DNA of 64,000 nt from Shimazuella kribbensis DSM 45090. GTDB taxonomy: Bacteria > Bacillota > Bacilli > Thermoactinomycetales > Thermoactinomycetaceae. Below the pieces are notes generated by a model that was not told the DNA's origin, searched no databases, and saw nothing but the letters and a program-made list of their open reading frames with translations. Positions 21,638 to 30,263 of this stretch are shown here, in pieces (within the stretch, counting starts at the first letter, position 1; every line of letters starts with the position of its first letter). The position numbers and the translations under genes are program-made. The stretch lies in the NCBI RefSeq assembly GCF_000428065.1, contig NZ_ATZF01000012.1, forward strand, positions 110,398-174,397, read 5' to 3'.

Positions 21638-21908
21638 TTTTTTGGCACGAAGTATGGTTTTCGCCCCCCTCTATTTATGTCTTAGAAGGGATTGTATACC
21701 AGAACAAACGATCGATCAACTATTTTTTGGAAAAAATTCGTCTGAAACTCGCAATTCATCTCACCGCTTATAGAAGCAGGAGACTTCTTGCGCAAATGAG
21801 TTAAATAAAAATAAAGTGTAGAAAATATCTGTCCATAGCAAATAATAACAGCCAGAATGTAAAGTTCTTTACAGCACATCCGACACAAAATGTCTACAAT
21901 TTAAGTAG

Positions 21909-22589
21909 TTACTTAACTCCCTCTCGTAAGCGTTCCAAGGCAGCCACAGAGGCTAAAGTAATGTAACCGTTTTCTTTTGTGAGCACTTTCTCAAGACGTA
22001 GGAGTTGGAAGATTTGTGCGACTGTCACTCTTGATGTACCAGCTACATTCGCCATTTCTTGTTGGGTAAAACGAATCGTGATCCGAATCCGGTCATTCTC
22101 TTCTACCCCATATGTTTCGGCTAACTGGATCAATAATTGGATTACCCTTGATCTGGCGCTTCGATAAGAGAGCTCCACAATCTGGGTAGTTAAAAGTTGA
22201 AATTTCTTATCTAAGTTAAACAAATAAAAACGGAGTAATTCCGGATGTTTTTCTATCAGTTGGCGAAAAACAGCAGAGGGAAAGCTGTATATGTGACAAG
22301 AGCTTGCTGCAATCGCACTTGTTAAATAGGTTTGGCTCGCATATAAACCCAAATCGCCCACAATTCCATTTGCTCCTACGATCATGATCGCTTTTTCTTC
22401 CCCTAGTTTGTTGGTAATGGATAAGCGAATTCTCCCTTCCCTTACCACATAGATTTGGTTCATTGTCTCTTCTTGGTCAAATAGAACTTGATTTTTGTAC
22501 ATCGTCCATCTCGTCGCTTCTTCGGAAAACGAAGACCAATCAAATTGTAGATTTTCTATCCACATGGATGTCTTTTTATTCTTCTTCAT
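21909..22589 (-). CDS. Crp/Fnr-family transcriptional regulator
   Basis: A 226-residue regulator: N-terminal cyclic-nucleotide-binding-like jelly roll (about residues 25-130) and a C-terminal Crp-type helix-turn-helix (FTQQEMANVAGTSRVTVAQIFQLL). No cysteine cluster of the Fnr kind is seen, so it is not an obvious iron-sulfur sensor. The ATG at 22589 has AGAGG 8 bases upstream; the frame extends to 22616. It is divergent from the permease operon with only 44 bp between the starts, so it likely controls that operon. Confidence 0.87.
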   Translation of the reverse strand: MKKNKKTSMWIENLQFDWSSFSEEATRWTMYKNQVLFDQEETMNQIYVVREGRIRLSITNKLGEEKAIMIVGANGIVGDLGLYASQTYLTSAIAASSCHIYSFPSAVFRQLIEKHPELLRFYLFNLDKKFQLLTTQIVELSYRSARSRVIQLLIQLAETYGVEENDRIRITIRFTQQEMANVAGTSRVTVAQIFQLLRLEKVLTKENGYITLASVAALERLREGVK

Positions 22590-22633
22590 CGGATCTGCCT
22601 CTTTTTCTACTTTCATTCAATAGGGGTGACAAC

Positions 22634-24007
22634 ATGTCTAAACAACAAGAAGCAATCTTTGAACGTGAGAATGATTTGCAACGAAAGCTTTCGCAGCGAC
22701 AATTGACGATGATCGCCATTGGTGGTGCGGTAGGAACTGGATTGTTTATGGGATCAGGGATCGCGATTAGTTATGCTGGACCTGGTGTATTAATCAGTTA
22801 TGCTATTGCTGCCCTTATTGCACTTACGATGATGATGTGTTTATCAGAAATGACCATGGCTCACCCTACTTCTGGTTCTTTTGGTTCCCATGCGGAGCGA
22901 TATATTGGGCCTTGGGCAGGTTATTTGGTACGATATACGTACTGGGGAGCCCAAGTGATAGCGATTGGCGGGGAGGCAACAGCCGTCGCTCTTTATATGA
23001 AGTACTGGTTTCCTGCTGTACCCGCTTGGTTATGGATTATCGTTTTTGCAGCCGTTATCATTTTTGTCAATGCTCGATCTGTCAATAACTTTGGCGCATT
23101 TGAATATTGGTTTTCTACAATTAAAGTCACAGCAATTATCGTGTTCATTATACTAGGAATTTGTGTCATCTTTGGACTTGGCACGGAACCAACAGGAATT
23201 AGCAACTATACTTCCAACGGTGGATTTATGCCAAATGGATTTTCAGGTGTATGGATGGCCGTATTGATGGCAATCTTTAGCTTCTATGGTGTAGAAGTCG
23301 TTGCTGTTACTGCCGGGGAAGCAAAAGATCCACAAAAGGCAATCCCAAAAGCCATGCGTACAATGGTTTTTCGATTGATCATCTTCTATATCTTATCTCT
23401 TGGAATCATGCTTGCTGTCGTTCCATGGGAACACACAGGTGCACATGCGGTAACAGAAAGCCCCTTTGTAAAAGTGTTCGCTTCACTCGGGATTCCATAT
23501 GCAGCCGGAATTATGAACTTTGTCGTCTTAACAGCAGCACTTTCCAGTATGAATACAAACTTATATTTATGTAGCCGAATGATTTTCTCTCTTGGCCGTG
23601 GTGGCTATACACCGAAAGCACTCGGAAAACTGAACAAACGCGGTGTACCATTTAATGCCTTGCTGGCTTCGAGTGTGGGACTAGCTATCGCCATGCTGCT
23701 CAATGTCCTCACTCCAAATGCTTTTGGTCAATTGTTTGGCATCTCCATCTTTGGTGGTATCTTCGTCTGGATCATGATCTTTATTACTTTCTTACGGTTC
23801 CGTAAAGAAAATGGAAAACTGCAAAGCTTATCGTATCACGCGCCATTGCATCCAATACCAGCTTTCGCAGGCTTACTCCTTCTCATTGGGATCATGGTCA
23901 CGATGCTGTTTAGCGCAGATTGGCAATATGCTTGGTACTTCGGTGCACCTTGGATCGTTTTGGTTCTTATTTCTTACTACTTTTATGGAAGGAGAGCTAA
24001 CCAATGA
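22634..24007 (+). CDS. amino acid permease, APC superfamily
   Basis: A 457-residue integral membrane protein with twelve predicted helices. The N-terminal AIGGAVGTGLFMGSG motif of amino-acid/H+ symporters is intact, as is the GEAKDPQKAIPKAM loop. It resembles the GabP/RocE/ProY group; substrate unknown. The ATG at 22634 follows AGGGGTG; a longer frame upstream overlaps the divergent regulator and is not used. It shares 4 bp (ATGA) with the next gene, so import and the PLP enzyme are coupled. Confidence 0.88.
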   Translation: MSKQQEAIFERENDLQRKLSQRQLTMIAIGGAVGTGLFMGSGIAISYAGPGVLISYAIAALIALTMMMCLSEMTMAHPTSGSFGSHAERYIGPWAGYLVRYTYWGAQVIAIGGEATAVALYMKYWFPAVPAWLWIIVFAAVIIFVNARSVNNFGAFEYWFSTIKVTAIIVFIILGICVIFGLGTEPTGISNYTSNGGFMPNGFSGVWMAVLMAIFSFYGVEVVAVTAGEAKDPQKAIPKAMRTMVFRLIIFYILSLGIMLAVVPWEHTGAHAVTESPFVKVFASLGIPYAAGIMNFVVLTAALSSMNTNLYLCSRMIFSLGRGGYTPKALGKLNKRGVPFNALLASSVGLAIAMLLNVLTPNAFGQLFGISIFGGIFVWIMIFITFLRFRKENGKLQSLSYHAPLHPIPAFAGLLLLIGIMVTMLFSADWQYAWYFGAPWIVLVLISYYFYGRRANQ

Positions 24008-25134
24008 GTTTATCTTCATATCGAAAAGAGTTTCCTATTCTTAGCGAAAAAATTCACCTTGGAAATTGCTCGCAAGCACCACAATCGCTACCTGTTTTGA
24101 ACGCCATGGATGAATACTTTCACAATTGGCGAACGATAGGAATGGATTGGGACTATTGGATGACAGGTGTAGAAAAAGCAAAAGCTAGTTTTGCAAAACT
24201 TATCCATGCTGATGTCGACGAAATCGCCGTTGTTAGTTGTGTCTCAGATGCCGTCACGAGTATTGCTAGTACTTTTCCTTGGAACGGGCGAAAAAAAGTG
24301 ATCACAACAGAAGCAGAATTTCCTTCGGTCGGTCATGTTTGGAATAGCTTTACGAAAAAAGGATTGGTGGATGTATCGTTCATCACTTCTGATGACGGCC
24401 TATACTCAGCCGATCAGCTCGATGGGATCATCAACAAAGATACTGCACTCGTATCCATCCACCATGTCGGTTACTATAATTCAGCAAAACAAGATCTAGC
24501 CGCTTTTGCTAAAAAAGCACATGAACATGGAGCAAAAGTTTTTGTTGATGCCTATCAGTCACTCGGAACATGTGACATCAATGTAAAAGAGCTAGACATC
24601 GATATGCTCGCATCTGGTAATTTGAAGTACTTGCTCGGTATTCCTGGAGTGGCTTTCCTCTATGTTAAAAAAGAGATTGCCGAACAATTAGAACCTGCAA
24701 TGACTGGTTGGTTTGGCCGCATCAATCCGTTTCATTTTGATGCTACACACCTTGATTTTGCAGAAGGGGCTCGACGATTCAATACAGGTACTCCCCCTGT
24801 TATTGCGGCTTTTGCTGCTCGTGGCGGAATGGATTTCTTACTAGAAGTCGGAATGGACCGTATTGAACAGCGCATTCAAGAACTATCCAGCCACACACTC
24901 ATAGAAGCTGCCAAGCGTGGTCTGGAAATCGCAAGCCCATTAAATCCCGCATTAAAGGGTGCATCTACTGCTATCCGTGTTAACGATGCACATAAAGTAG
25001 AAAATTATTTAGCAGAACATCAAGTAATTGGCTCTGCACGCGCAGATGTCATTCGACTAGCACCTCACTTTTTTACAGAAGAAAAGGAAATAGATCGAGC
25101 ATTGGATCTTGTGGCAGAAAGCTTAAAACAATGA
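24004..25134 (+). CDS. aminotransferase class V, PLP-dependent (cysteine desulfurase-like fold)
   Basis: A 376-residue fold-type I PLP enzyme. The cofactor Asp is in VFVDAYQSLG (residue 182) and the Schiff-base Lys in SGNLKYLLG (residue 208). The sequence resembles the selenocysteine-lyase / isopenicillin-epimerase branch of class V rather than true IscS. With the coupled permease it probably acts on the imported amino acid. It overlaps both neighbours by 4 bp. Confidence 0.83.
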   Translation: MSLSSYRKEFPILSEKIHLGNCSQAPQSLPVLNAMDEYFHNWRTIGMDWDYWMTGVEKAKASFAKLIHADVDEIAVVSCVSDAVTSIASTFPWNGRKKVITTEAEFPSVGHVWNSFTKKGLVDVSFITSDDGLYSADQLDGIINKDTALVSIHHVGYYNSAKQDLAAFAKKAHEHGAKVFVDAYQSLGTCDINVKELDIDMLASGNLKYLLGIPGVAFLYVKKEIAEQLEPAMTGWFGRINPFHFDATHLDFAEGARRFNTGTPPVIAAFAARGGMDFLLEVGMDRIEQRIQELSSHTLIEAAKRGLEIASPLNPALKGASTAIRVNDAHKVENYLAEHQVIGSARADVIRLAPHFFTEEKEIDRALDLVAESLKQ

Positions 25135-25751
25135 AAAATAAGACAAAAAAAGAGATTTATGATTATCTGTATATCACAATTGGCACCTGTATCTTGGCTG
25201 CTGCCTTTCATCTATTCATCAAACCAAATGACTTACTAGTATCCGGAATGGGCGGTATTGCACTTTTGATCGCCCATTTCTTCCCTATTTCCTTAGGAGT
25301 AATTTATCTGGTACTCAATATTCCATTGTTTTTTGTTGGATGGCGGTCCATTGGGATGCAATTTTTACTAAAAAGTATTTGGGGCACCGTGATCCTTTCG
25401 CTGTTACTTTCTTTGTTCGCTTTTCTCCCTAGTGTTCCGAATGCGTTTTTTGGAGGAATACTGGGTGGCATCTTATCTGGTGTGGGAATAGGGATGGTGA
25501 TTTTAGCAGGAGGGGCTACGGGAGGAACAGATATTGTATCTATCGTGATTAACCAAAAATATACTTGGTCCATCGGTACTGTTATGTTTCTCATCAATGT
25601 AGCGATCGTGATTGCCGGCACCTTTTTATTTGGATGGCAAAAGGCAATACTTACCGTGATTTCCCTCTATGTCACAACGCTTGTCATCAATTTCATCTTA
25701 AAAAAGTTTGCCAAAACACAAAAAAAAGAAGAACATCTCCTTTCTCCATGA
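25131..25751 (+). CDS. YitT-family membrane protein (short form)
   Basis: A 206-residue member of the YitT (DUF161) family: five or six helices with the conserved GGATGGTDIVSIVI motif. Unlike the YitT protein at 38202 it lacks the C-terminal DUF2179 domain. Function unknown; here it is the third gene of a tight operon with a permease and a class V PLP enzyme, which suggests a linked transport role. Confidence 0.82.
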   Translation: MKNKTKKEIYDYLYITIGTCILAAAFHLFIKPNDLLVSGMGGIALLIAHFFPISLGVIYLVLNIPLFFVGWRSIGMQFLLKSIWGTVILSLLLSLFAFLPSVPNAFFGGILGGILSGVGIGMVILAGGATGGTDIVSIVINQKYTWSIGTVMFLINVAIVIAGTFLFGWQKAILTVISLYVTTLVINFILKKFAKTQKKEEHLLSP

Positions 25752-25768
25752 GATGTTCTTCTTTTCTT
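25724..25768 (+). terminator. terminator after the permease operon
   Basis: AGAAGAACATCTC, loop, GAGATGTTCTTCTTTTC; the stem begins inside the end of the YitT gene. Confidence 0.85.
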
Positions 25769-25786
25769 ATTATCTACTAAAATAAA

Positions 25787-25975
25787 TTAATTTCCTTTAT
25801 TCGCTTCGCTTTTCGTAACTTTCTTCTCTTCGTCATCCAAAACGCCGCTCATACCATTTTTGAACTCACGAAAGCTTTTTCCTACTGCTTTTCCAAGTTC
25901 AGGTAATTTTTTCGGACCGAAAAGGAGGAGTGCAACGATTACGATCAGAATCCATTCAAAACCGTTAATACCCAT
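25787..25975 (-). CDS. tatA: Sec-independent translocase subunit TatA
   Basis: A 62-residue TatA: an N-terminal transmembrane helix (about residues 4-20), the FGPKKLPELGKAVGKS hinge and amphipathic helix, then a charged tail. It forms the pore for folded, twin-arginine-tagged proteins. A GAGGAGGGA Shine-Dalgarno precedes the ATG. No tatC lies nearby. Confidence 0.93.
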   Translation of the reverse strand: MGINGFEWILIVIVALLLFGPKKLPELGKAVGKSFREFKNGMSGVLDDEEKKVTKSEANKGN

Positions 25976-26143
25976 CTTTATCCCTCCTCAATCTTGTTAA
26001 CCATTTTATATTATACTACCATCAAGGAAAAACCAAAAAGGAAAATCTTTCTTCTTGTTCATTTGAAACAATAATTGTTCATCTTCTATTCATACAAGAC
26101 CTCTAAAATGTAATTACTACTCGACAAAAAGGAGATCACACAA

Positions 26144-26824
26144 ATGGCACGTGTTATGGTTGTAGACGATGATGATCACATTCGTGAAGTTGTTTGTATC
26201 TTTCTTCGACAAGAAGGATTAGAAGTACAAGAAGCCGTCAATGGAAAAGATGCACTTAAACAACTGGAAACTTCTCAAGTAGATATGGTCATTTTAGACA
26301 TAATGATGCCAAAAATGGATGGATGGGAACTCTGCTTAGAACTGCGAAAATATTATGATTTCCCTATTTTAATGCTAACAGCAAAAGGGGAAACAACAGA
26401 TAAAATAAAAGGCTTTCGTGCTGGTACAGATGATTATTTAACCAAGCCATTCGAAGTAGAAGAACTTATGATGCGAGTCAAAGCCTTACTCCGGCGTTAT
26501 CAAATTATTTCCTCCAACCGGGTACAAGTAGGAGAGCTGCTATTGGATCAATCCAGACACGAGATTTTATACAGACAATCTCCCATATCCATTCCGCTAA
26601 AAGAATTTGAGCTCTTATTTGAATTTGCCAACTACCCCAATCGCACCTTAACTCGGGAACACTTGATCGAGCGTATTTGGGGCTATGATTTTGCGGGAGA
26701 CGAGCGAACGATTGATGTTCATGTAAAACGATTGCGTGAACGTTTTCCAGAAGAACGATTTTCCTTTTGTATTCGAACCGTTCGTGGGTTAGGATACCGT
26801 TTGGAGGTCGTCAAAGATGTCTAA
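26144..26824 (+). CDS. OmpR/PhoB-type response regulator
   Basis: A 226-residue regulator with an intact receiver: acidic DDDD cluster, phosphorylated Asp 52 in MVILDIMMP, Thr in LMLTAKGE, Lys in LTKPFE. A winged-helix DNA-binding domain follows (ends RTVRGLGYRLEV). GGAG before the ATG. It overlaps the kinase gene by 8 bp. Confidence 0.92.
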   Translation: MARVMVVDDDDHIREVVCIFLRQEGLEVQEAVNGKDALKQLETSQVDMVILDIMMPKMDGWELCLELRKYYDFPILMLTAKGETTDKIKGFRAGTDDYLTKPFEVEELMMRVKALLRRYQIISSNRVQVGELLLDQSRHEILYRQSPISIPLKEFELLFEFANYPNRTLTREHLIERIWGYDFAGDERTIDVHVKRLRERFPEERFSFCIRTVRGLGYRLEVVKDV

Positions 26825-27866
26825 GAGGAAAAGAGTATTGGGGTCTCTATCTGGAATAGGAATTGTGATTTTCTTCTGGTCTATCTCCTATTGGGTTATC
26901 CATCTTGTTTTTCCTACCCTAGAAATGGTAACAAATGAGTATATAAAAGATCTCGTTATCGGTCTATTTGGATTTATATTGATGATAAGCTCTTTCTATC
27001 TCATCGGCAAACTTTTTCGTTCCCGTCGAGATGATGTATTTCATCTCCTCATCGATGCTTTAAGTCGAATTAGAAAAGGAGATTTTAATGTAAAACTAAA
27101 CCTAGGCCGTACCAATATGGGCCACCCTTTTGCTACTTTGGCTTCAAGCATCAATGATATGGCAGAGGAATTGAGCGAAATGGAAGCAATGAGACAGGCT
27201 TTCATCTCCAATGTGTCACACGAAATACAATCCCCACTTACTTCGATACGTGGGTTTGCACGTGCACTGCAAAATGATGCTATCTCTCCCAGTCAACGTA
27301 ATCGTTACTTGGATATCATTATCACCGAAAGTAACCGTCTATCCAAGTTAAGTGATAACTTAATGAAATTGACTTCTTTAGAATCGGAACATCATCCTTT
27401 CTCTGTAAAAACATATCGCCTAGATAAACAATTGCAACAAGTGATCCTTGCAAATGAACCACAATGGCTAGCCAAAAAAATTACAATTGAACCCATTCTA
27501 TCGGAAGTAGAGATAACAGCAGACGAAGACCTACTCAATCAAGTCTGGATCAATCTGTTGCATAATAGCATGAAATTCACTGGAGAAAATAGTACTATTT
27601 CCATTACATTAAAACATATAGTTGAAAATACGATCGTAGAATTCATCGATAACGGCATTGGTATTGATCCAGAAGATCAACAACATATCTTTGAACGATT
27701 TTATAAGGGAGATAAATCACGAAACCGAAATGCTGCTGGTAGTGGACTTGGACTATCAATTGTGAAAAAAATCGTTGAACTCCATCTAGGAACGATAACG
27801 GTAAAAAGCGAAGTAGGAAAAGGAACCAAAATGACAGTGAGTCTCCCATTAACGTATGGAAAGTGA
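26817..27866 (+). CDS. sensor histidine kinase
   Basis: A 349-residue membrane kinase with two transmembrane helices (about residues 13-34 and 43-65) and almost no extracellular loop, so it probably senses within the membrane. A HAMP-like linker leads to HisKA with the phospho-His at 135 (SNVSHEIQSP), then HATPase_c (DNGIGIDPED, GSGLGLSIV). It pairs with the regulator directly upstream. Confidence 0.9.
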   Translation: MSKRKRVLGSLSGIGIVIFFWSISYWVIHLVFPTLEMVTNEYIKDLVIGLFGFILMISSFYLIGKLFRSRRDDVFHLLIDALSRIRKGDFNVKLNLGRTNMGHPFATLASSINDMAEELSEMEAMRQAFISNVSHEIQSPLTSIRGFARALQNDAISPSQRNRYLDIIITESNRLSKLSDNLMKLTSLESEHHPFSVKTYRLDKQLQQVILANEPQWLAKKITIEPILSEVEITADEDLLNQVWINLLHNSMKFTGENSTISITLKHIVENTIVEFIDNGIGIDPEDQQHIFERFYKGDKSRNRNAAGSGLGLSIVKKIVELHLGTITVKSEVGKGTKMTVSLPLTYGK

Positions 27867-27867
27867 A

Positions 27868-27897
27868 AAGGACAAAAAAAGTCCTTTTTTTTGCTAA
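27868..27897 (+). terminator. terminator after the second two-component operon
   Basis: AAAAGGAC, loop, GTCCTTTTTTTT right after the kinase stop. Confidence 0.85.
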
Positions 27898-27963
27898 ATA
27901 GACAAAATAATTGAAATAGAAATCGTTTACAATGATTGATAAGCATCGTACTGGAGGGATGAC

Positions 27964-28749
27964 ATGAATAAAGTCCAGAAAATATCCATTGCCACGTTTA
28001 CTTTACTTGCAAGTTTTTGTATTCAAACAAATGCAACAAAAGCCGATGAAGATAATCCGTTAATAGGAAAGATCGTTTTCCAAGAAGATTTTGACGATCT
28101 TCAAGTCGGTTCAGGAAAAAAATGGGGATGGAAAACAGCAGCTTATGAATTTTGCACCACCAATCCCAAAAACAATAAGTTGGACAACCTCACCACAGAG
28201 GCAATGAAAATAGAAAATGGAAATCTTCATATTCATGCAACACCAAAAAGCAACGGCTTTTGGGATACGGGTTTGGTTACCAATGGGGATTCCTGTGATT
28301 CCGGCGGGGATCAATTCCTTGTAAAACCAGGTGATTTTCTCTTGACACATGTCAAACTCCCTACTGGAAATGTTGGGGCATGGCCCGGATTTTGGACATG
28401 GAAAGATGGTAGAAACGAGATTGATGTTTTCGAATGGCATTCAGACCAACCACATAAATTGGAGTTAACCAACCATGTCAATCCAGCTGGCTCCATTTAT
28501 GAGGACAAAGACCTTATCGGACCTGATAAATGGGTCTACATTGGAACAAAAATCGGAGAGACGAGTAATACATGGTATGTCGGTTCTTCGGAAAAAGATT
28601 TAAAAGCAGTATTCTCTGATCAGACTGGTGTAGGCCCCGATTGGTCTGCTTATATGATTGCCAATCTATCGATCGATAATGGGAAACGCGCTCCACAAGG
28701 TGATGCTCCAATTGACTATTATATTGATTCGATCAAAGTATTCCGTTAA
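27964..28749 (+). CDS. secreted GH16-like beta-glucanase / concanavalin A-like protein
   Basis: A 261-residue exported protein. A signal peptide (basic start, hydrophobic core to about residue 21, likely cut near NATKA-DED) is followed by a jelly-roll domain. The GH16 catalytic pattern ExDxxE is seen as E152-D154-E157 in NEIDVFE, with GFWTW just before it. GH16 enzymes cut beta-glucans such as laminarin or lichenan. Monocistronic, after a two-component system that might control it. Confidence 0.78.
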   Translation: MNKVQKISIATFTLLASFCIQTNATKADEDNPLIGKIVFQEDFDDLQVGSGKKWGWKTAAYEFCTTNPKNNKLDNLTTEAMKIENGNLHIHATPKSNGFWDTGLVTNGDSCDSGGDQFLVKPGDFLLTHVKLPTGNVGAWPGFWTWKDGRNEIDVFEWHSDQPHKLELTNHVNPAGSIYEDKDLIGPDKWVYIGTKIGETSNTWYVGSSEKDLKAVFSDQTGVGPDWSAYMIANLSIDNGKRAPQGDAPIDYYIDSIKVFR

Positions 28750-28805
28750 TTCCGATTTTATCGTATAATAAATATCCAAGTATTCCTGCTACAGGAAAGG
28801 CCACC

Positions 28806-29057
28806 ATGAAGATCCAGACACTTGAAGCCGCAGATGCTGAGATCGCAGCACTCTACTCGCAGACTCAGGTACAAGAGGACCGAGATCGAATCTACGTCCT
28901 CGAGTGCTTCGTCCGAGATGGAGGTTGCCTCGTGCTTTGCGACTTTCAGGAGCAGATCCAGAATGAGGTTGATCGACTCCGCAGAGGAGAAGATCTCCTT
29001 CTGGGCTACATCCCGGTCGTGGAAGCACTGATTCGCTTCGCTGCGAGATCTAACTAG
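28806..29057 (+). CDS. orphan cassette gene C6, 83 aa, unknown function
   Basis: Not recognised. A small acidic, mostly helical protein (residues 3-35 and 50-78), with two cysteines in CLVLC (residues 41 and 45) and one in LECF (residue 34). Many codons end in C or G. A TATAAT box lies about 45 bases upstream and AGGAAAGG precedes the ATG. Alone after the glucanase gene and followed by a hairpin. Confidence 0.7.
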   Translation: MKIQTLEAADAEIAALYSQTQVQEDRDRIYVLECFVRDGGCLVLCDFQEQIQNEVDRLRRGEDLLLGYIPVVEALIRFAARSN

Positions 29058-29062
29058 ATCTC

Positions 29063-29098
29063 CACATGGGGGGGCCTACTCTAGTAGGATGGATGTGA
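29063..29098 (+). terminator. nested hairpin ending cassette C6
   Basis: CACAT...ATGTG encloses a CCTACTCTAGTAGG stem, 6 bp past the C6 stop. A second, ordinary terminator (AAAGCCC, loop, GGGCTTTTTTT) stands at 29142-29167. Confidence 0.6.
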
Positions 29099-29240
29099 AC
29101 ATTCGATTCAATCGATAATCGCATCCTCCCATATAAAAATCAAAAGCCCTAGATGGGGCTTTTTTTAATCTTTGTTATGAATTATTATCCGTTCTATTGT
29201 ATAATAATTCATGTCATTGTTTCTCTTTCGAAGGACGGAA

Positions 29241-29591
29241 ATGAGTATCATAAGAGAAGAAGCTTTTCGTGCCATTGACGAAGGGATAAACCAACTAAAA
29301 AAAGACATCCAACGTCAAGGATCTGGAAATCTGCTTTGGAGATGGTTTGGCGGAAAAAAAAAACACAGTGAGGACACCATACTCGCTCTAAAGGCTCGTA
29401 TCCATGATTTCGAGACCTTGAAGAAGTTCATCTTCACACGAAACCCGAGCAAAAACACAGGTTGGGTTATCGAATTGTGGTTCAATGCCAACCTTCTTCG
29501 ACAGGGTAAAGAGCTAGTAGGAACACCCTACTCCAAACTCGTGCGAGAGGCCATTCTCCCCTACTTGGCCTTCACCTTCCCTTCCGAGTGA
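29241..29591 (+). CDS. orphan cassette gene C7, 116 aa, unknown function
   Basis: Not recognised. A basic soluble protein: an N-terminal helix (residues 4-28), a Trp/Gly/Lys-rich turn (WRWFGGKKK), then helices to the end. Codon use is mixed, only partly G/C-ending, so it looks ameliorated. A TATAAT box lies about 40 bases upstream and AAGGA stands 5 bases before the ATG at 29241; the frame extends to 29211 without a better site. Confidence 0.65.
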   Translation: MSIIREEAFRAIDEGINQLKKDIQRQGSGNLLWRWFGGKKKHSEDTILALKARIHDFETLKKFIFTRNPSKNTGWVIELWFNANLLRQGKELVGTPYSKLVREAILPYLAFTFPSE

Positions 29592-29596
29592 GAAAC

Positions 29597-29624
29597 AAGG
29601 TGGTGTTGTGTACTTGTTACCTTC
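29597..29624 (+). terminator. hairpin between cassettes C7 and C8
   Basis: GGTGGTG / CACCACC with a 14-base loop, 5 bp past the C7 stop; no T run. Confidence 0.5.
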
Positions 29625-29729
29625 ACCACCCCACATCATCTATCTATTCTCTTCTAAAAATGTACTTCTCAACTAACTTTCCTTCCTTTATACTGAAGGC
29701 GCAACAACCGATCCCTATTAGGAGACTTC

Positions 29730-30071
29730 ATGTCCCAGCAGACCCGTCCTGTCGATCACAAGCAGAAGGCGATCGAGGCCTTCAAGAGCGAGATCACCAC
29801 CATCAAGCGAGCGGATGACAGTATTCGCTCTAAGTCTGCGTTGCGCATGCAACTCACTCTTCTTGAGTGTGCACTTCGCCAGCTCATTGAACTCGCCACC
29901 AAGGGAAATACCTACCGTCTCACTTCTCCTCTCGCACGTGAATTCCGTCGGGATGCACATCGCTTGGCTTCTGGAAAGAATGCAGTAGGAGACCACTTCG
30001 AACCGATGATCGAAGGCCTGCGGCACCTCGGTCTGCACCTTCAGGAAGAGGCCAAGGGCAACCAGAAGTAA
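29730..30071 (+). CDS. orphan cassette gene C8, 113 aa, unknown function
   Basis: Not recognised. A basic, nearly all-helical soluble protein; residues 41-58 (ALRMQLTLLECALRQLIE) form a strongly amphipathic helix. Codons are clearly G/C-ending. A TATACT box lies about 35 bases upstream and AGGAGA stands before the ATG. It follows C7 in tandem but has its own promoter and a long hairpin. Confidence 0.72.
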   Translation: MSQQTRPVDHKQKAIEAFKSEITTIKRADDSIRSKSALRMQLTLLECALRQLIELATKGNTYRLTSPLAREFRRDAHRLASGKNAVGDHFEPMIEGLRHLGLHLQEEAKGNQK

Positions 30072-30086
30072 TCCCTTATAGGGGCC

Positions 30087-30131
30087 GGGTGGTGTTGGTT
30101 GAGATAGAAAAACATTCAACCAACACCGCCC
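30087..30131 (+). terminator. long hairpin ending cassette C8
   Basis: A 16-bp stem (GGGTGGTGTTGGTTGA / TCAACCAACACCGCCC, one G-U pair) with a 13-base loop, 15 bp past the stop. Confidence 0.72.
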
Positions 30132-30213
30132 AAGCGAATATCTACTATTTTTTCTATAAATAATCGAACTGTATGTTTACCACTGCATTTTCCAATCACC
30201 TTTACTTTGATTA

Positions 30214-30248
30214 CGAAAAAAAAGACCACTTTCTAGTGGTCTTTTCAT
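30214..30248 (-). terminator. terminator after the P5C dehydrogenase gene
   Basis: On the minus strand AAAAGACCACT, loop, AGTGGTCTTTTTT follows the stop at 30264. Confidence 0.85.
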
Positions 30249-30263
30249 ACTTTATGAATAAAC

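Larger units (their letters stand above)
20290..21795 (-). mobile_element. solo-tnpB insertion sequence (IS605/IS1341 type)
   Basis: The element carries tnpB and no tnpA. Left end near 21757-21795 (minus strand: AGTCTCCTGCTTCTATAAGC followed by GGTGAGATGAATTG, typical of IS605-family ends). Right end near 20290-20335 with subterminal hairpin CTCCCGCTTCTTAGCGAAGC then GTAAGCGGGAG. The 140 bp between the tnpB stop and the right end is expected to hold the guide (omega/reRNA) scaffold. No direct target repeat is expected for this group. Ends are estimated by eye. Confidence 0.82.
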
